A stretch of DNA of 64,000 bases from Acidobacteriota bacterium. Its GTDB lineage: Bacteria > Acidobacteriota > Terriglobia > Bryobacterales > Bryobacteraceae. The translations under genes were made by a program, and so were the position numbers. The DNA lies in the NCBI GenBank assembly GCA_025353165.1, contig JANXRE010000071.1, positions 1 through 64,000 of the forward strand, given 5' to 3'. This document shows, one piece after another, positions 43,339 to 52,092 of the stretch (positions are counted from its first letter, which is position 1; each line of letters starts with the position of its first letter). A model generated the notes under the pieces. The model worked only from the letters and a program-made list of their open reading frames with translations, ran no database searches and was not told the origin of the DNA.

Positions 43339-43358
43339 TCAACCCGCTAATCAATTAC
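43339..43358 (-). repeat. Orphan IS66 terminal repeat
   Basis: TCAACCCGCTAATCAATTAC differs at one position from the right end of the IS at 30571-32036. No transposase lies nearby, so this is a deletion scar of a second copy. Confidence 0.8.
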
Positions 43359-43714
43359 TTCCAGTCGAACAGGTCGATCAATGTCAGCTTGATTTGATTT
43401 GGCAGGAAGGGTCCCGAGAGATGCTCCCAAACCCCGTCGGATTGCGGGTTTACGAACATTGTGGGAAGGTTCCCCATCTCGAGGCCCGGCACAACTCGAT
43501 AGGAAGGCCCAAAGACAGGCCGCTCGGGGTCTGCCGGTTCAGCAAGAGGCTCCAGGCGCCTCGTAACCAGCCCCCGAAACAACTCGGCATGAAGCTTCTC
43601 AAAATCCCTGACTGACTCCCAATCGCGAAAGCGCTCGTCTCGCCAGTAGTGCATGTTCTACAAAGACTGGAGTGCCAGACGATAACTTTGAACTATTTCC
43701 GTCGCAAGTGTCAT
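43355..43714 (-). pseudogene. Hypothetical protein gene with in-frame TAG
   Basis: From ATG 43714 (MTLATEIVQSYRLALQSL) the frame meets TAG at 43660-43658, codon 19. It continues in the same frame as NMHYWRDERFRDWESVRDFE, then FRGLVTRRLE, FGPSYRVVPGLEMGN and LIDLFDWK before TAA inside the orphan IS end. A TGG (Trp) to TAG change would explain the break. Alternatively a 99-residue protein starts at Met 43654. I do not recognise the family. Confidence 0.5.
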
Positions 43715-43990
43715 GGGAATTAATATATACTCTGACGGAGAAAGTAGTTCGGGCCGGGATCGTTCAAACCCTCCTGCCGCGAGGGATACCACAAACATTG
43801 AACCGGATCGAGGTGCCAGCCGATCCAATGCCAATGCAGTGGGCCCCCCCATCCGCTCCTATCGATCGCTTGCCATTTGTGCATTGTCAGCTTATTCGCG
43901 GTGGTGCACATCCCGCTCCCATCCTTCGTGCCTGCCTTTGAAGCGCCTACTTTGCTGTATTGTAGCCGGATCGTGATTTCCCCGGGATGT

Positions 43991-44146
43991 TCACCTACGT
44001 TTCCTTTTGAGGAGAGGGCTCCCCAGGACCAGCCGCTGCGGGCCATCCACCAGTCGGAGCACGAAGTTCTCCGGGCGATGGCCAACCACTTGGACGGCCT
44101 GCACGCGAAGACAGGGCGGAAGTCCCGTGTCTTCGTAGCCAATCAT
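43991..44146 (-). CDS. Possible 51-residue basic small protein
   Basis: ATG 44146 opens MIGYEDTGLPPCLRVQAVQV, then HRPENFVLRLVDGPQRLVLG and ends with KRKRR. No ribosome-binding site of note precedes it and no family is recognised. It is reported because the composition is protein-like and no better gene covers this stretch (43715-44206). Confidence 0.25.
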   Translation of the reverse strand: MIGYEDTGLPPCLRVQAVQVVGHRPENFVLRLVDGPQRLVLGSPLLKRKRR

Positions 44147-44206
44147 CTGGCGCTACCCCCATTGACCCCGCTCCTCGCCGGGCGTATAACAGGCGCGGAG
44201 GCAAAT

Positions 44207-44464
44207 ATGTCCGCTATTTGGATCATCCTGGCTTACGGGCTCGCATTCGCCCTCGCGATTATTCTTCTCCGGTTCTTCCATGGGCAGCATTGCCATTGGT
44301 ATTGGCACGTCGCCGCGATAGCCCTCGCATTCGCGATCGGTCTGACACCACCGCCCGAAGGGTGGGCGGGACCGCATCTCGACCTGGCCGTCGGGTCGGC
44401 GTTCGTCTTCCTGATCATGTGGGGTGCAGCCGCGCCGCTATTTCGTGTGCATCATCATAAGTGA
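44207..44464 (+). CDS. Small integral membrane protein
   Basis: 85 residues with three predicted transmembrane helices (IWIILAYGLAFALAIILL, WHVAAIALAFAIGLT, LAVGSAFVFLIMWGAA) and His-rich ends (HGQHCHWYWH, RVHHHK). GGAGG lies five bases before ATG 44207. The stop overlaps a possible GTG start of the malic enzyme gene, so the two may be co-transcribed. Function unknown. The His clusters hint at metal binding, which is speculation. Confidence 0.65.
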   Translation: MSAIWIILAYGLAFALAIILLRFFHGQHCHWYWHVAAIALAFAIGLTPPPEGWAGPHLDLAVGSAFVFLIMWGAAAPLFRVHHHK

Positions 44465-44466
44465 GT

Positions 44467-46749
44467 ATGAGCGTTCGAAAAGAAGAAGCTCTTGAGTATC
44501 ATTCCGCCTCCCCGGCAGGCAAGATATCGGTGACGCCCACCAAGCCCTGCCTTACGCAGCGCGATCTGAGCCTCGCCTATACGCCCGGAGTCGCCGTTCC
44601 CTGCCTCGAGATCGAGCGCGACCCGAGCCTCGCCTACAAATACACCGCCAAGGGCAACCTGGTGGCGGTGGTGTCCAACGGGACGGCCGTCCTCGGGCTC
44701 GGCAACATCGGCGCGCTCGCCAGCAAGCCCGTGATGGAAGGCAAGGGCGTGCTGTTCAAGCGGTTCGCCGATATCGACGTGTTCGACATCGAGCTGAATA
44801 CGAAAGACCCGAAGGAAGTCGTCCTGGCGTGCCAACTGCTGGAACCGACTTTCGGCGGCATCAATCTCGAGGACATCAAGGCCCCCGACTGTTTCTATAT
44901 CGAAGAGGAACTGCGGCGAACGCTGAACATCCCCGTGTTCCACGACGATCAGCACGGCACCGCCATCATCTCCGGAGCCGCGCTGCTGAACGCGCTGGCG
45001 ATCGCGGGCAAGAAGATCGAGGAAGTGCGGGTGCTGTTCAATGGCGCCGGCGCGAGTGCGATCGCTTGCGCCGAGCACGCGATTCGGCTCGGAGTGTGCC
45101 GCGATAACGTCATCCTTTGCGATTCGAAAGGCGTGGTGTACAAGGGCCGCATCGAAGGGATGAACAAGTACAAGGAGCGGCTCGCCTCCGAAACCAGCGC
45201 GCGCACTCTGTCCGAAGCGTTCGAAGGCGCGGACGTGTTCTTCGGGTTGTCGGTCGCGAATTGCGTGACCAAGGAGATGGTGAAGAAGATGTCGCCTACC
45301 CCCATCATCTTCGCCCTCTCCAATCCGGACCCAGAGATTTCGTATGAAGACGCGATCGAAGCGCGGCCGGACGCCATCATCGCGACCGGGCGCTCGGATT
45401 ATCCGAACCAGGTCAACAACGTCCTCGGATTCCCGTTTATCTTCCGCGGCGCGCTGGATGTCCGGGCCAAGGCCATCAACGACGAGATGAAGCTGGCCGC
45501 GACCCACGCGCTGGCGGCTTTGGCGCGCGAAGATGTGCCGGACTCGGTCCGCCGCATCTACGACGGCGAGGACCTCGAGTTTGGCCCGCGCTACATCATT
45601 CCCAAGCCGTTCGATCCCCGGATCCTGATCTACGAGGCATCGGCGGTGGCCAAGGCGGCGATGGAAACTGGTGTCGCGCAGCTTCAGGTCGACCTGGGCG
45701 AGTACCGGGAGCAACTGGAACGGCGGCTCGGGAAAGCGCACGAAGTGATGCGCATCATGATTCACAAGGCGCAGCGCAACCCACGCCGGGTCGTGTTTCC
45801 CGAAGGCGAGACCAGCAAGATCCTGCGAGCGGCGCAAATCCTGGTGGAAGAAAAGATCGCGCTTCCGATTCTGCTGGGCAACGAGGGCCGCATCCGCCAG
45901 CGCGCGGCCGAGGTGCGCGTGAACCTCGAGGGGATTCAGATCTGCGATCCGGCTTCTTCCCCCCGCCTCCCCGATTACACGAAAGAACTGCTCCGGCTGC
46001 GCCAACGGAAGGGGCTCACCATCCGGGAGGCCCAACGCAAAGTTCTCAACCCGAACACCTTCGGAGCGCTCATGGTCCACCTGGGCGACGCCGATGCGCT
46101 GATTGCCGGGGTGACGCAGCACTATCCCGACACCATCCGTCCCGCCCTCGAGGTGATTCCCGTCCGTGCAGGCCTAAGACGCGTGTCCGGCCTGTACCTG
46201 ATGATCACCATGAAGGGCGACCTCTATTTCTTCGCGGACGCCACCGTCAACATCGAGCCGTCGGCCGAGGATCTGGCGGAGATCGCCATCGAAGCGGCCG
46301 AGACAGCCCGGCGGTTCAACGTCGAACCGCGCGTCGCCATGCTTTCTTTCTCAAATTTCGGCTCGACGCGTCATCCCCTGACGGACAAAGTCCGCCAAGC
46401 CACGGAGATCGCCAGGAAACGCGCTCCGAATCTCTGCATCGATGGTGAGATGCAGGCCGACACCGCTGTCACGCCGGAGATTATCGAGAACACATATCCG
46501 TTCTCGACGCTCAAGGGCGGGGCCAACGTACTCGTCTTTCCGACGCTGGAAGCCGGGAATGTTGCGTACAAGCTGCTACAAAAGATCGGCGGCGCCGAGG
46601 CCATCGGACCGATCCTGATGGGTCTCTCAAAACCGGTCCATGTGCTGCACCGGGAAGCCGAGGTAAACGATATCGTCAACGTTGCCGCTATCGCGGTAGT
46701 GGATGCGCAGGCATTGGACAGCCGTAGCGCGGATGTTCTCGCCGGCTGA
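44467..46749 (+). CDS. maeB: NADP-dependent malic enzyme with phosphotransacetylase-like C-terminus
   Basis: 760 residues from ATG 44467 (an in-frame GTG lies at 44461). The malic enzyme domain (about 10-425) shows [37 protein letters not shown], the catalytic/metal segment [20 protein letters not shown] and the Rossmann-like [18 protein letters not shown]. Residues about 440-760 are the PTA-like domain ([25 protein letters not shown]-like [34 protein letters not shown]), usually regulatory in MaeB. It converts malate to pyruvate, CO2 and NADPH. The frame is complete, and a long antisense open frame over it is not a gene. Confidence 0.95.
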   Translation: MSVRKEEALEYHSASPAGKISVTPTKPCLTQRDLSLAYTPGVAVPCLEIERDPSLAYKYTAKGNLVAVVSNGTAVLGLGNIGALASKPVMEGKGVLFKRFADIDVFDIELNTKDPKEVVLACQLLEPTFGGINLEDIKAPDCFYIEEELRRTLNIPVFHDDQHGTAIISGAALLNALAIAGKKIEEVRVLFNGAGASAIACAEHAIRLGVCRDNVILCDSKGVVYKGRIEGMNKYKERLASETSARTLSEAFEGADVFFGLSVANCVTKEMVKKMSPTPIIFALSNPDPEISYEDAIEARPDAIIATGRSDYPNQVNNVLGFPFIFRGALDVRAKAINDEMKLAATHALAALAREDVPDSVRRIYDGEDLEFGPRYIIPKPFDPRILIYEASAVAKAAMETGVAQLQVDLGEYREQLERRLGKAHEVMRIMIHKAQRNPRRVVFPEGETSKILRAAQILVEEKIALPILLGNEGRIRQRAAEVRVNLEGIQICDPASSPRLPDYTKELLRLRQRKGLTIREAQRKVLNPNTFGALMVHLGDADALIAGVTQHYPDTIRPALEVIPVRAGLRRVSGLYLMITMKGDLYFFADATVNIEPSAEDLAEIAIEAAETARRFNVEPRVAMLSFSNFGSTRHPLTDKVRQATEIARKRAPNLCIDGEMQADTAVTPEIIENTYPFSTLKGGANVLVFPTLEAGNVAYKLLQKIGGAEAIGPILMGLSKPVHVLHREAEVNDIVNVAAIAVVDAQALDSRSADVLAG

Positions 46750-46751
46750 TC

Positions 46752-47675
46752 CTATTCGACGAACCCGAGCTTTCGCAGCGTATCGGCCGGCTCGTTGTCC
46801 TCGAACCGGGCGATGGGAGCGCTTTCGTGCCCGTTCTCGATCGCCACGCCAAACGGCGGATCTCCGAACGGAAACAGCTTCTTGAGCCTGTCGGACTCGA
46901 GACTCGTTCCCGCTTTCAGGCCAGTATCGCTGAGGAATGCCTCGGCGAACTGCTTCTCGCGTGTCGGAATCGCGACGACGCGGGTATCCTTCCAGTTGTA
47001 CTTCGACATTCTGCGCGCCGCGCGATCGCAATGCATGCACTCGGGATCGTAGAAATACAGGAAGATCTTCCCATGCTCCAGCGAATACGCCTGGCCGTCG
47101 ACGGTGATCACGTCCGGCACGCGCTTTCCCGTCTGCCGCGCCGCGCTCACGCCGAAGAACACTCCGGCAAACACCACGATGGCTCCCAACACAACCGCGG
47201 CGGAGCGCACGCTGCGCGGCGGCGGTGCCCAAAAGCCCGCGATGGCCGCCAGCAGCAGCATGACTCCGTCGCCGACGAAGAACGCCGGGCTAACCGCGCG
47301 CTTCACCCACGGGAAACAACTGCAATCCTTCCCCGCGAGCGTCGAATAGTTGATGGCGAAATACAGCATGAAGCCGATCAGCAGCAGCCCCACCAGCCAC
47401 GCGCCCCAGCGCCGGAACCTCGGCACTAGAATCATGATGCCCGAAAATGTTTCGCCGACGCCGACCGCCAGGGTCAGGGGCATGCTGAACAGGTATGGTA
47501 CGCCGAGTTGTTCCACCATCGTCGTCCAGCGGAAGGGTTCGGTCAGCTTCCAGAGGCCGGAAACCAGGAACAAAAGCGCAAGCATCGCGGCCGCTACGTG
47601 GCTCGCGCCCATCTTCCAACCCGGTAGATCGAACGATGAGGCACGGCCCAGCGGGTGTGCCATACTGTCTTCCAT
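46752..47675 (-). CDS. DoxX/MauE-like membrane protein fused to a thioredoxin-like CxxC domain
   Basis: 307 residues. Four transmembrane helices (about 25-165: AAMLALLFLVSGLWKLTEP, LTLAVGVGETFSGIMILV, LVGLLLIGFMLYFAINY) carry the DoxX/MauE signature and a CSCF pair near the second loop. A fifth helix leads to a C-terminal thioredoxin-like domain with LYFYDPECMHCDRAARRM (CxxC). MauE-type proteins help disulphide formation or quinone-linked redox. ATG 47675 overlaps the divergent amidohydrolase start (CATG), and Met 47663 is an alternative. Confidence 0.75.
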   Translation of the reverse strand: MEDSMAHPLGRASSFDLPGWKMGASHVAAAMLALLFLVSGLWKLTEPFRWTTMVEQLGVPYLFSMPLTLAVGVGETFSGIMILVPRFRRWGAWLVGLLLIGFMLYFAINYSTLAGKDCSCFPWVKRAVSPAFFVGDGVMLLLAAIAGFWAPPPRSVRSAAVVLGAIVVFAGVFFGVSAARQTGKRVPDVITVDGQAYSLEHGKIFLYFYDPECMHCDRAARRMSKYNWKDTRVVAIPTREKQFAEAFLSDTGLKAGTSLESDRLKKLFPFGDPPFGVAIENGHESAPIARFEDNEPADTLRKLGFVE

Positions 47676-49278
47676 GTTCCTCATTCTACTATGCTTGAGC
47701 CTAGCCATATCGGGCTCGGCGTGGGCGCAGCCGGCGGACCTCGTTATCATCAACGCCCATATCTACACGCTGGACTCGGCGCACCCGGCCGCGACCGGAC
47801 TGGCCGTTCGTGGGGATCGCATCGTCGCCGTGGACTCCCGAGTAGACGCGCTGATCGGCCCGAAGACGCGAAAGATCGACGCTGCCGGAGCGACGATCGT
47901 ACCCGGGCTGATCGATTCGCACGGCCACATGGAAGGGCTCGGCGACATCCTCGAGACCTTCGACCTGCGCGAGGTTCGGACCGTGGAGGAAATCGCCAGC
48001 ATCGTCAAGAAGGCGGCCGCCTCGCGCGCGAAAGGCGAGTGGATTCGCGGACGAGCCTGGGACCAGACGAACTGGGGTGGAACATTTCCGACTCACGATG
48101 CTCTGACCGCCGCGGCCCCCAACAACCCTGTGTATCTCACTCGCGTCGATGGGCATGCCGGCTGGGTGAACTGGCGCGCTCTGGAAATCGCGGGCATCAC
48201 GAAGGACACCGCCGATCCCGACGGTGGAAAAATTCTCCGCGCGGCGAACGGGGAACCTACCGGTGTTTTCATCGATCGCGCCCAGGGCCTGGTCACCCGC
48301 AAGATCCCCGCTTCCACGGCGGAACAGGTGAAGCGCCGGCTCGAACTCGCCGCGAAGGAATGCGCCCGCCTGGGACTCACGACCGTCCACGATGCAGGAA
48401 TCAGCGCCGCCGACCTGGCTGCGTACCGGGAACTGCTGCGTGAAAACAAGCTGCCCGTCCGCGTGTACGCGATGATCGGCGGCGAGGGCGATCTCTGGCG
48501 GCGATATCTGAAGCGTGGGCCGGAGATCGGGGACCGGTTGACGGTGCGCACGATCAAACTGGTTGCGGACGGAGCGATGGGATCCCGCGGCGCGGCGTTC
48601 TGGCAGCCTTACTCGGACGACCCCGGCAACACGGGTCTCCTGATCCTGAACCGCGAAACCATCGAGAGGATCGGCCGCGAGGCTTACGGCCACGGGTTTC
48701 AGGTCGCGACGCACGCTATCGGCGACCGCGCCAACCGCACGGCGCTCGACGCGTACGGGGCCATATTGAAGGGCCGGAACGACCGGCGCTGGCGCATCGA
48801 GCACGCGCAGATCGTGTCGCTTCCCGACTTCCGCCTCTTCGCGGAAAACAGCGTCATCGCGTCGGTGCAAGCGACGCACGCCACCAGCGACATGCGGTGG
48901 GTGGCCCAACGGATCGGTCCCGACCGGATCGCTGGCGCTTACGCATGGCAGCGCTTCCTCAAGGCCGGCATTCACATGCCGAACGGGTCGGATTTCCCGG
49001 TAGAGAGTCCGAACCCGCTGCTCGGACTGTATGCCGCTATCACGCGAGGCGGCTGGACTCCGGATCAGCGTCTTAGCCCGGAACAGGCGCTCCGGAGCTG
49101 GACGGTGGAAGGCGCTTATGCCGCGTTCGAAGAAGACCGAAAGGGCCGGCTCGCGCCTGGGATGCTCGCCGATTTCGTCGTGCTCTCGGACGACATCCTG
49201 AGCGGCGATCCAGCGCGCATTTTGAAGGCGCACGTGAAGATGACTGTGCTCGGCGGCGAAGTAGTGTACTCCGAATGA
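47674..49278 (+). CDS. Exported amidohydrolase (YtcJ-like metal-dependent hydrolase)
   Basis: 534 residues. A signal peptide (MFLILLCLSLAISGSAWAQ) sets the start exactly at 47674. The amidohydrolase-3 domain includes DLVIINAHIYTLDSAHPAATGLAV, the metal motif VPGLIDSHGHMEG, TTVHDAGISAADLAAY, KLVADGAMGSRGAAF, VATHAIGDRANRTALDAY, RIEHAQIV and LPNGSDFPVE-like MPNGSDFPVES. Such enzymes hydrolyse amide-like or cyclic bonds, and most members have no assigned substrate. It is followed by a 47-residue membrane protein in ATGA overlap. Its promoter must lie inside the divergent DoxX-like coding region. Confidence 0.88.
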   Translation: MFLILLCLSLAISGSAWAQPADLVIINAHIYTLDSAHPAATGLAVRGDRIVAVDSRVDALIGPKTRKIDAAGATIVPGLIDSHGHMEGLGDILETFDLREVRTVEEIASIVKKAAASRAKGEWIRGRAWDQTNWGGTFPTHDALTAAAPNNPVYLTRVDGHAGWVNWRALEIAGITKDTADPDGGKILRAANGEPTGVFIDRAQGLVTRKIPASTAEQVKRRLELAAKECARLGLTTVHDAGISAADLAAYRELLRENKLPVRVYAMIGGEGDLWRRYLKRGPEIGDRLTVRTIKLVADGAMGSRGAAFWQPYSDDPGNTGLLILNRETIERIGREAYGHGFQVATHAIGDRANRTALDAYGAILKGRNDRRWRIEHAQIVSLPDFRLFAENSVIASVQATHATSDMRWVAQRIGPDRIAGAYAWQRFLKAGIHMPNGSDFPVESPNPLLGLYAAITRGGWTPDQRLSPEQALRSWTVEGAYAAFEEDRKGRLAPGMLADFVVLSDDILSGDPARILKAHVKMTVLGGEVVYSE

Positions 49279-49418
49279 GACCCGACACCGTGCGCACGGC
49301 ATCCACGGCGGCGCGGGCGATCGTCATCGCATTGAGCGTGGTCTGGGTGACGGTGTTGGCGTGGCTTCCGGGCCGCTGGGTTCTGCGCCAATGGCGGCGG
49401 CGCGATGGCCCCCAATAG
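49275..49418 (+). CDS. 47-residue single-span membrane protein
   Basis: ATG 49275 overlaps the amidohydrolase stop (ATGA) and TAG closes at 49418. One transmembrane helix (IVIALSVVWVTVLAWLPG) is flanked by basic residues, with an Arg-rich end (WRRRDGPQ) that would be cytosolic. Start coupling and hydrophobicity support translation. No family is recognised. Confidence 0.5.
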   Translation: MRPDTVRTASTAARAIVIALSVVWVTVLAWLPGRWVLRQWRRRDGPQ

Positions 49419-49454
49419 CGAGCCCCAGGCCGACCCGCTTGGTGGTGGACCGGC

Positions 49455-49814
49455 CTATTTCCCGACGGTCCCTAGTAGAGCCTTGACCGCATCCACGCAC
49501 AGTGCCGCCGCGTGCAGGGAAGTGGGCGGCAGCCCGCCGAGTGACTCCTCGATCACGTCGGTTCGAATCGCGGCAAGTTCGGCCCGGGATTTCCCCACCA
49601 TCCACTCCGTCAGCGCAGATCCCGCGGCGATCGACGCCGTGCATCCTCGTGTCCTGTACCGCGCCTCGGAAACCCGGTCGCCTTCGAACCGTGCGGACAG
49701 CTTCAGGACGTCGCCACAAGCGGGATTCTCAACCCGGACGGAAACCGCGGGCGCCTGCAAATCCCCGGTGTTCCGAGGGTTTTGAAAGTGATCCAGTAGC
49801 TTGTCGCTGAACAT
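49455..49814 (-). CDS. NifU/IscU-type iron-sulphur cluster scaffold
   Basis: 119 residues of the NifU N-terminal domain. The three cluster-ligand cysteines are in VENPACGDVLKL, RTRGCTASIAAGSAL and AALCVDAVKALLG, and LLDHFQNPRNTG is the family start. The protein is shorter than IscU at both ends of the beta sheet but complete in motifs. It assembles Fe-S clusters for transfer to apoproteins. No isc or suf genes lie beside it, so it is a stand-alone copy. Confidence 0.85.
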   Translation of the reverse strand: MFSDKLLDHFQNPRNTGDLQAPAVSVRVENPACGDVLKLSARFEGDRVSEARYRTRGCTASIAAGSALTEWMVGKSRAELAAIRTDVIEESLGGLPPTSLHAAALCVDAVKALLGTVGK

Positions 49815-49818
49815 GCCG

Positions 49819-49960
49819 TTAGTTATCGTTTGACTTCATTCTCAGCCCGAGGAATACGGCGAGATCCCGGGCGCCATGCACCACGGCGATGATCTCGACT
49901 GGGCTTTGCTGCCATAGAAAATCCAGAACCGATAGCTGGACGTCAGCAGCATCCGGCTAT
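49819..49960 (-). pseudogene. ParE/RelE-type toxin remnant
   Basis: The minus strand reads SSYRFWIFY in one frame and, after a shift, WQQSPVEIIAVVHGARDLAVFL in another. VExIxVxHGARDL is the typical C-terminal strand and helix of ParE toxins. No antitoxin gene is adjacent. The rest of 49961-50080 contains nothing identifiable. Confidence 0.6.
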
Positions 49961-50080
49961 ACCCGCGTGCTGCCAATATGCGCCAGAGTAGGGCGGCATG
50001 TAATGCGAGCGCCTACCGTGACTGACGTCCGCGGGCCCGGAACTCTTTTCCTTCTTCGTTGCGGTACGAATGACCATGTC

Positions 50081-50612
50081 TTACTCGTGCCGCAGAGCCG
50101 CCAGCGGGTCAATTCGGGACGCTCGCCTTGCCGGCGCATAGCCAGCGAGAATCGCGGCGCCTAGGAGGACGACACCGGCCAGCGCCAGAGTTCCCGGATT
50201 ATTGGGCTCGGTCTCGAACAGAAACGATTTGACCAGCCGGAACGCGATCAACGCGGCAGGCACGCTGATCGCGAGTCCCACCGCCGCCAGTAGTATAACG
50301 CGGCGCAGAACCATCCATATCACGGCGCCGCGTTGCGCGCCCAGAGCCATACGGAGTGCGACAGCCATAGCGGACATCCTGGCCAAGTTCCGAAAAAAAC
50401 CGTATCATCCAAATCTGCCGTGACTCTTCGTGCTTCAGTCCGACGTTGCCAAATCGCCGGCGCGCTTCAGCCCGGGCGCGCTCCGCCGTCATACCGTCTG
50501 CTTGCAGTTCCGCGGCTTTTTCCGCGAGGTGGAGTTCCATTTCCTCCCGCAGGGCCTCGCTGCGCTTGGCGCTTTCTATCCAATACCTCAGCCGTCGTAA
50601 CACGTCCGTCAC
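50081..50612 (-). pseudogene. ADOP-type ABC permease with large internal deletion
   Basis: The N-terminal part (MTDVLRRLRYWIESAKRSEALREEMELHLAEKAAEL, then ARAEARRRFGNVGLKHEESR) is the helical head of acidobacterial duplicated orphan permeases. It runs to FFSELGQDVRYG and then abruptly becomes the C-terminal FtsX core (AVALRMALGAQRGAVIWMVLRR, two helices, AGYAPARRASRIDPLAALRHE) in another frame. About 600 residues of the usual 800 are missing. The PadR regulator upstream (ATGA overlap) is intact. Confidence 0.8.
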
Positions 50613-50947
50613 TCCGCTCCCATCACGCTCGCGATCGCCAACGTGAGCTTGGCGTACTTCCGGGTTTCAACGGCCAGCTGTTTGCGGCCAGCCGCCGTGA
50701 TCTTGTAGATCCTCGCCCGCCGATTTTTCGACGTCACGCCCCAGACACCGTCGATCCAGCCATTTAGCTCCAGCCGCTGGAGAGCGGGGTACAGCGAGCC
50801 CTCCTCGACGAGGAGCTCATTATCGGACGATTGTTGAATGAACTGGACTATGCCGTATCCATGGAGGTCGCGCAGCGACAGCGTCCGCAGAATTAACATG
50901 TCCAGTGAACCGGGCAACGAATCGTTCTTTTGCGCCTTGCGTCCCAT
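50609..50947 (-). CDS. PadR-family transcriptional regulator
   Basis: 112 residues of winged helix: LDMLILRTLSLRDLHGYGIVQFI, EEGSLYPALQRLELNGWIDGVW and ARIYKITAAGRKQLAVE. The small PadR type with a short C-terminal dimer helix is the standard partner of ADOP permeases in Acidobacteria, as its ATGA coupling to the broken ADOP gene shows. It normally represses its own operon. With the permease deleted, its remaining targets are unknown. Confidence 0.92.
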   Translation of the reverse strand: MGRKAQKNDSLPGSLDMLILRTLSLRDLHGYGIVQFIQQSSDNELLVEEGSLYPALQRLELNGWIDGVWGVTSKNRRARIYKITAAGRKQLAVETRKYAKLTLAIASVMGAE

Positions 50948-51021
50948 ACCAAGAATTCTTGGCTTACAGCGACGAGATTACGCGAGTCAAGTGTGCTGAG
51001 AAGGTACCCTGGAAAGAACCG

Positions 51022-51414
51022 ATGCCAACTACTGTCGTTGTCGCCGCCGTTATCGAGAAGGACGGGTCGGTGTTGATCGGCCAGCGCCGGCGCGATGACC
51101 GCCACCCTCTCAAGTGGGAATTCCCGGGTGGAAAAGTCGAGGACGGCGAGACGCCGAGCGAGGGGCTGAGGCGCGAGTTGCAGGAGGAACTGAGCATCCA
51201 AGCCGAGATCGGGCCGGAGCTCTCACAATACGAATTCCAGTACCCGGAACGGCCGCCGGTTCTGTTGATCTTCCATCGGGTCACCGAATGGCGGGGAGAA
51301 ATGCGGAATGGCGCTTTCGAGCAGATCGTGTGGGAACGCCCGTCGCGTCTCCCGGACTACGATTTTCTGGAAGGTGACGTCGATTTCGTGCGGCGGCTCG
51401 CCGCGCGGCTCTAA
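51022..51414 (+). CDS. NUDIX hydrolase, MutT-like
   Basis: 130 residues. The Nudix box is GGKVEDGETPSEGLRRELQEEL, with the final Gly replaced by Ser (EELS). VVAAVIEKDGSVLIGQRRRDDRHPLKWEFPGG is the usual MutT-type N-terminus. Likely reaction: hydrolysis of an oxidised dNTP or another nucleoside diphosphate derivative. ATG 51022 lies 74 bases from the divergent PadR start. Substrate uncertain. Confidence 0.9.
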   Translation: MPTTVVVAAVIEKDGSVLIGQRRRDDRHPLKWEFPGGKVEDGETPSEGLRRELQEELSIQAEIGPELSQYEFQYPERPPVLLIFHRVTEWRGEMRNGAFEQIVWERPSRLPDYDFLEGDVDFVRRLAARL

Positions 51415-51419
51415 CGCCG

Positions 51420-52037
51420 CTACAGGGTAAATTCGACGTGACGCTCGTTGTTGAGCTGTCTCGAAAAGTCGCGGTCCACCAGCGTCAGTGAAATGCTGTT
51501 CTTGGATCCCTGCGACGTGATGTAGCTCAACGTATCGCCTTCGATCCAGTACCCCAGCGCTGGCATGATCGTATGGTCTTTCATGGCGATCAGGTAGATG
51601 GTGGGTTTGTCGTCCTGCCGCGCCGCCGGGGCGTGGTACGCCGTCTGTGGATCGCCGGTAGTCATCGCGGGACCGTCCGACCGGAAGTACTGGTTAATGA
51701 CGATTTGCGGAGCAGGCGCTTGGGCCGCTGGCTGCTGAACGACTACGGTCTGAGGCGGTGGCTCGGCCTGCGCGGGTTGTTCATAACCATACCCGTAGCC
51801 GTACCCGCCGTAGAATATGGGATAAGCGGCCACCACGCGCCTGGAGCGATATCCAGCGCCGCCGTGGCTCGGGGAGGACCATCCGGCATAGGGATTAGGC
51901 GGGTGACCTCCGGGGTACAGAATGCTTCCGAAACCGGAATTCGACCCGTAGCCGCTGGGTCGCATGCCGCCGCCATTCCGCTGGGCGAACACAGTGCCTG
52001 CCGCAAGGATTGCCAATACCGGGACCAGCGTTTTCAT
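51420..52037 (-). CDS. Exported Gly/Tyr-rich hypothetical protein
   Basis: 205 residues. A signal peptide (MKTLVPVLAILAAGTVFA) is followed by a Gly/Ser-rich low-complexity part (RNGGGMRPSGYGSNSGFG, IFYGGYGYGYGYEQP) and a Pro/Gln-rich linker. A conserved C-terminal domain (TIYLIAMKDHTIMPALGYWIEGDTLSYITSQGSKN, then LVDRDFSRQLNNER) follows. Similar exported proteins occur across Acidobacteria without known function. It converges on the NUDIX gene, with five bases between stops. Confidence 0.7.
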   Translation of the reverse strand: MKTLVPVLAILAAGTVFAQRNGGGMRPSGYGSNSGFGSILYPGGHPPNPYAGWSSPSHGGAGYRSRRVVAAYPIFYGGYGYGYGYEQPAQAEPPPQTVVVQQPAAQAPAPQIVINQYFRSDGPAMTTGDPQTAYHAPAARQDDKPTIYLIAMKDHTIMPALGYWIEGDTLSYITSQGSKNSISLTLVDRDFSRQLNNERHVEFTL

Positions 52038-52092
52038 GGAACCCCCTACACAGAGCTTAGCGCCGATGGCGGTTGGACGCACGCCGCCACGA

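Noticed and set aside
44455-46122. A 555-codon open frame antisense to the malic enzyme gene
   Set aside because: It mirrors a highly conserved enzyme in high-GC DNA, is Arg/His/Val-rich without motifs, and has no ribosome-binding site.
47701-49302. A 533-codon open frame antisense to the amidohydrolase
   Set aside because: The sense gene has a signal peptide and full metal motifs. The antisense frame has none.
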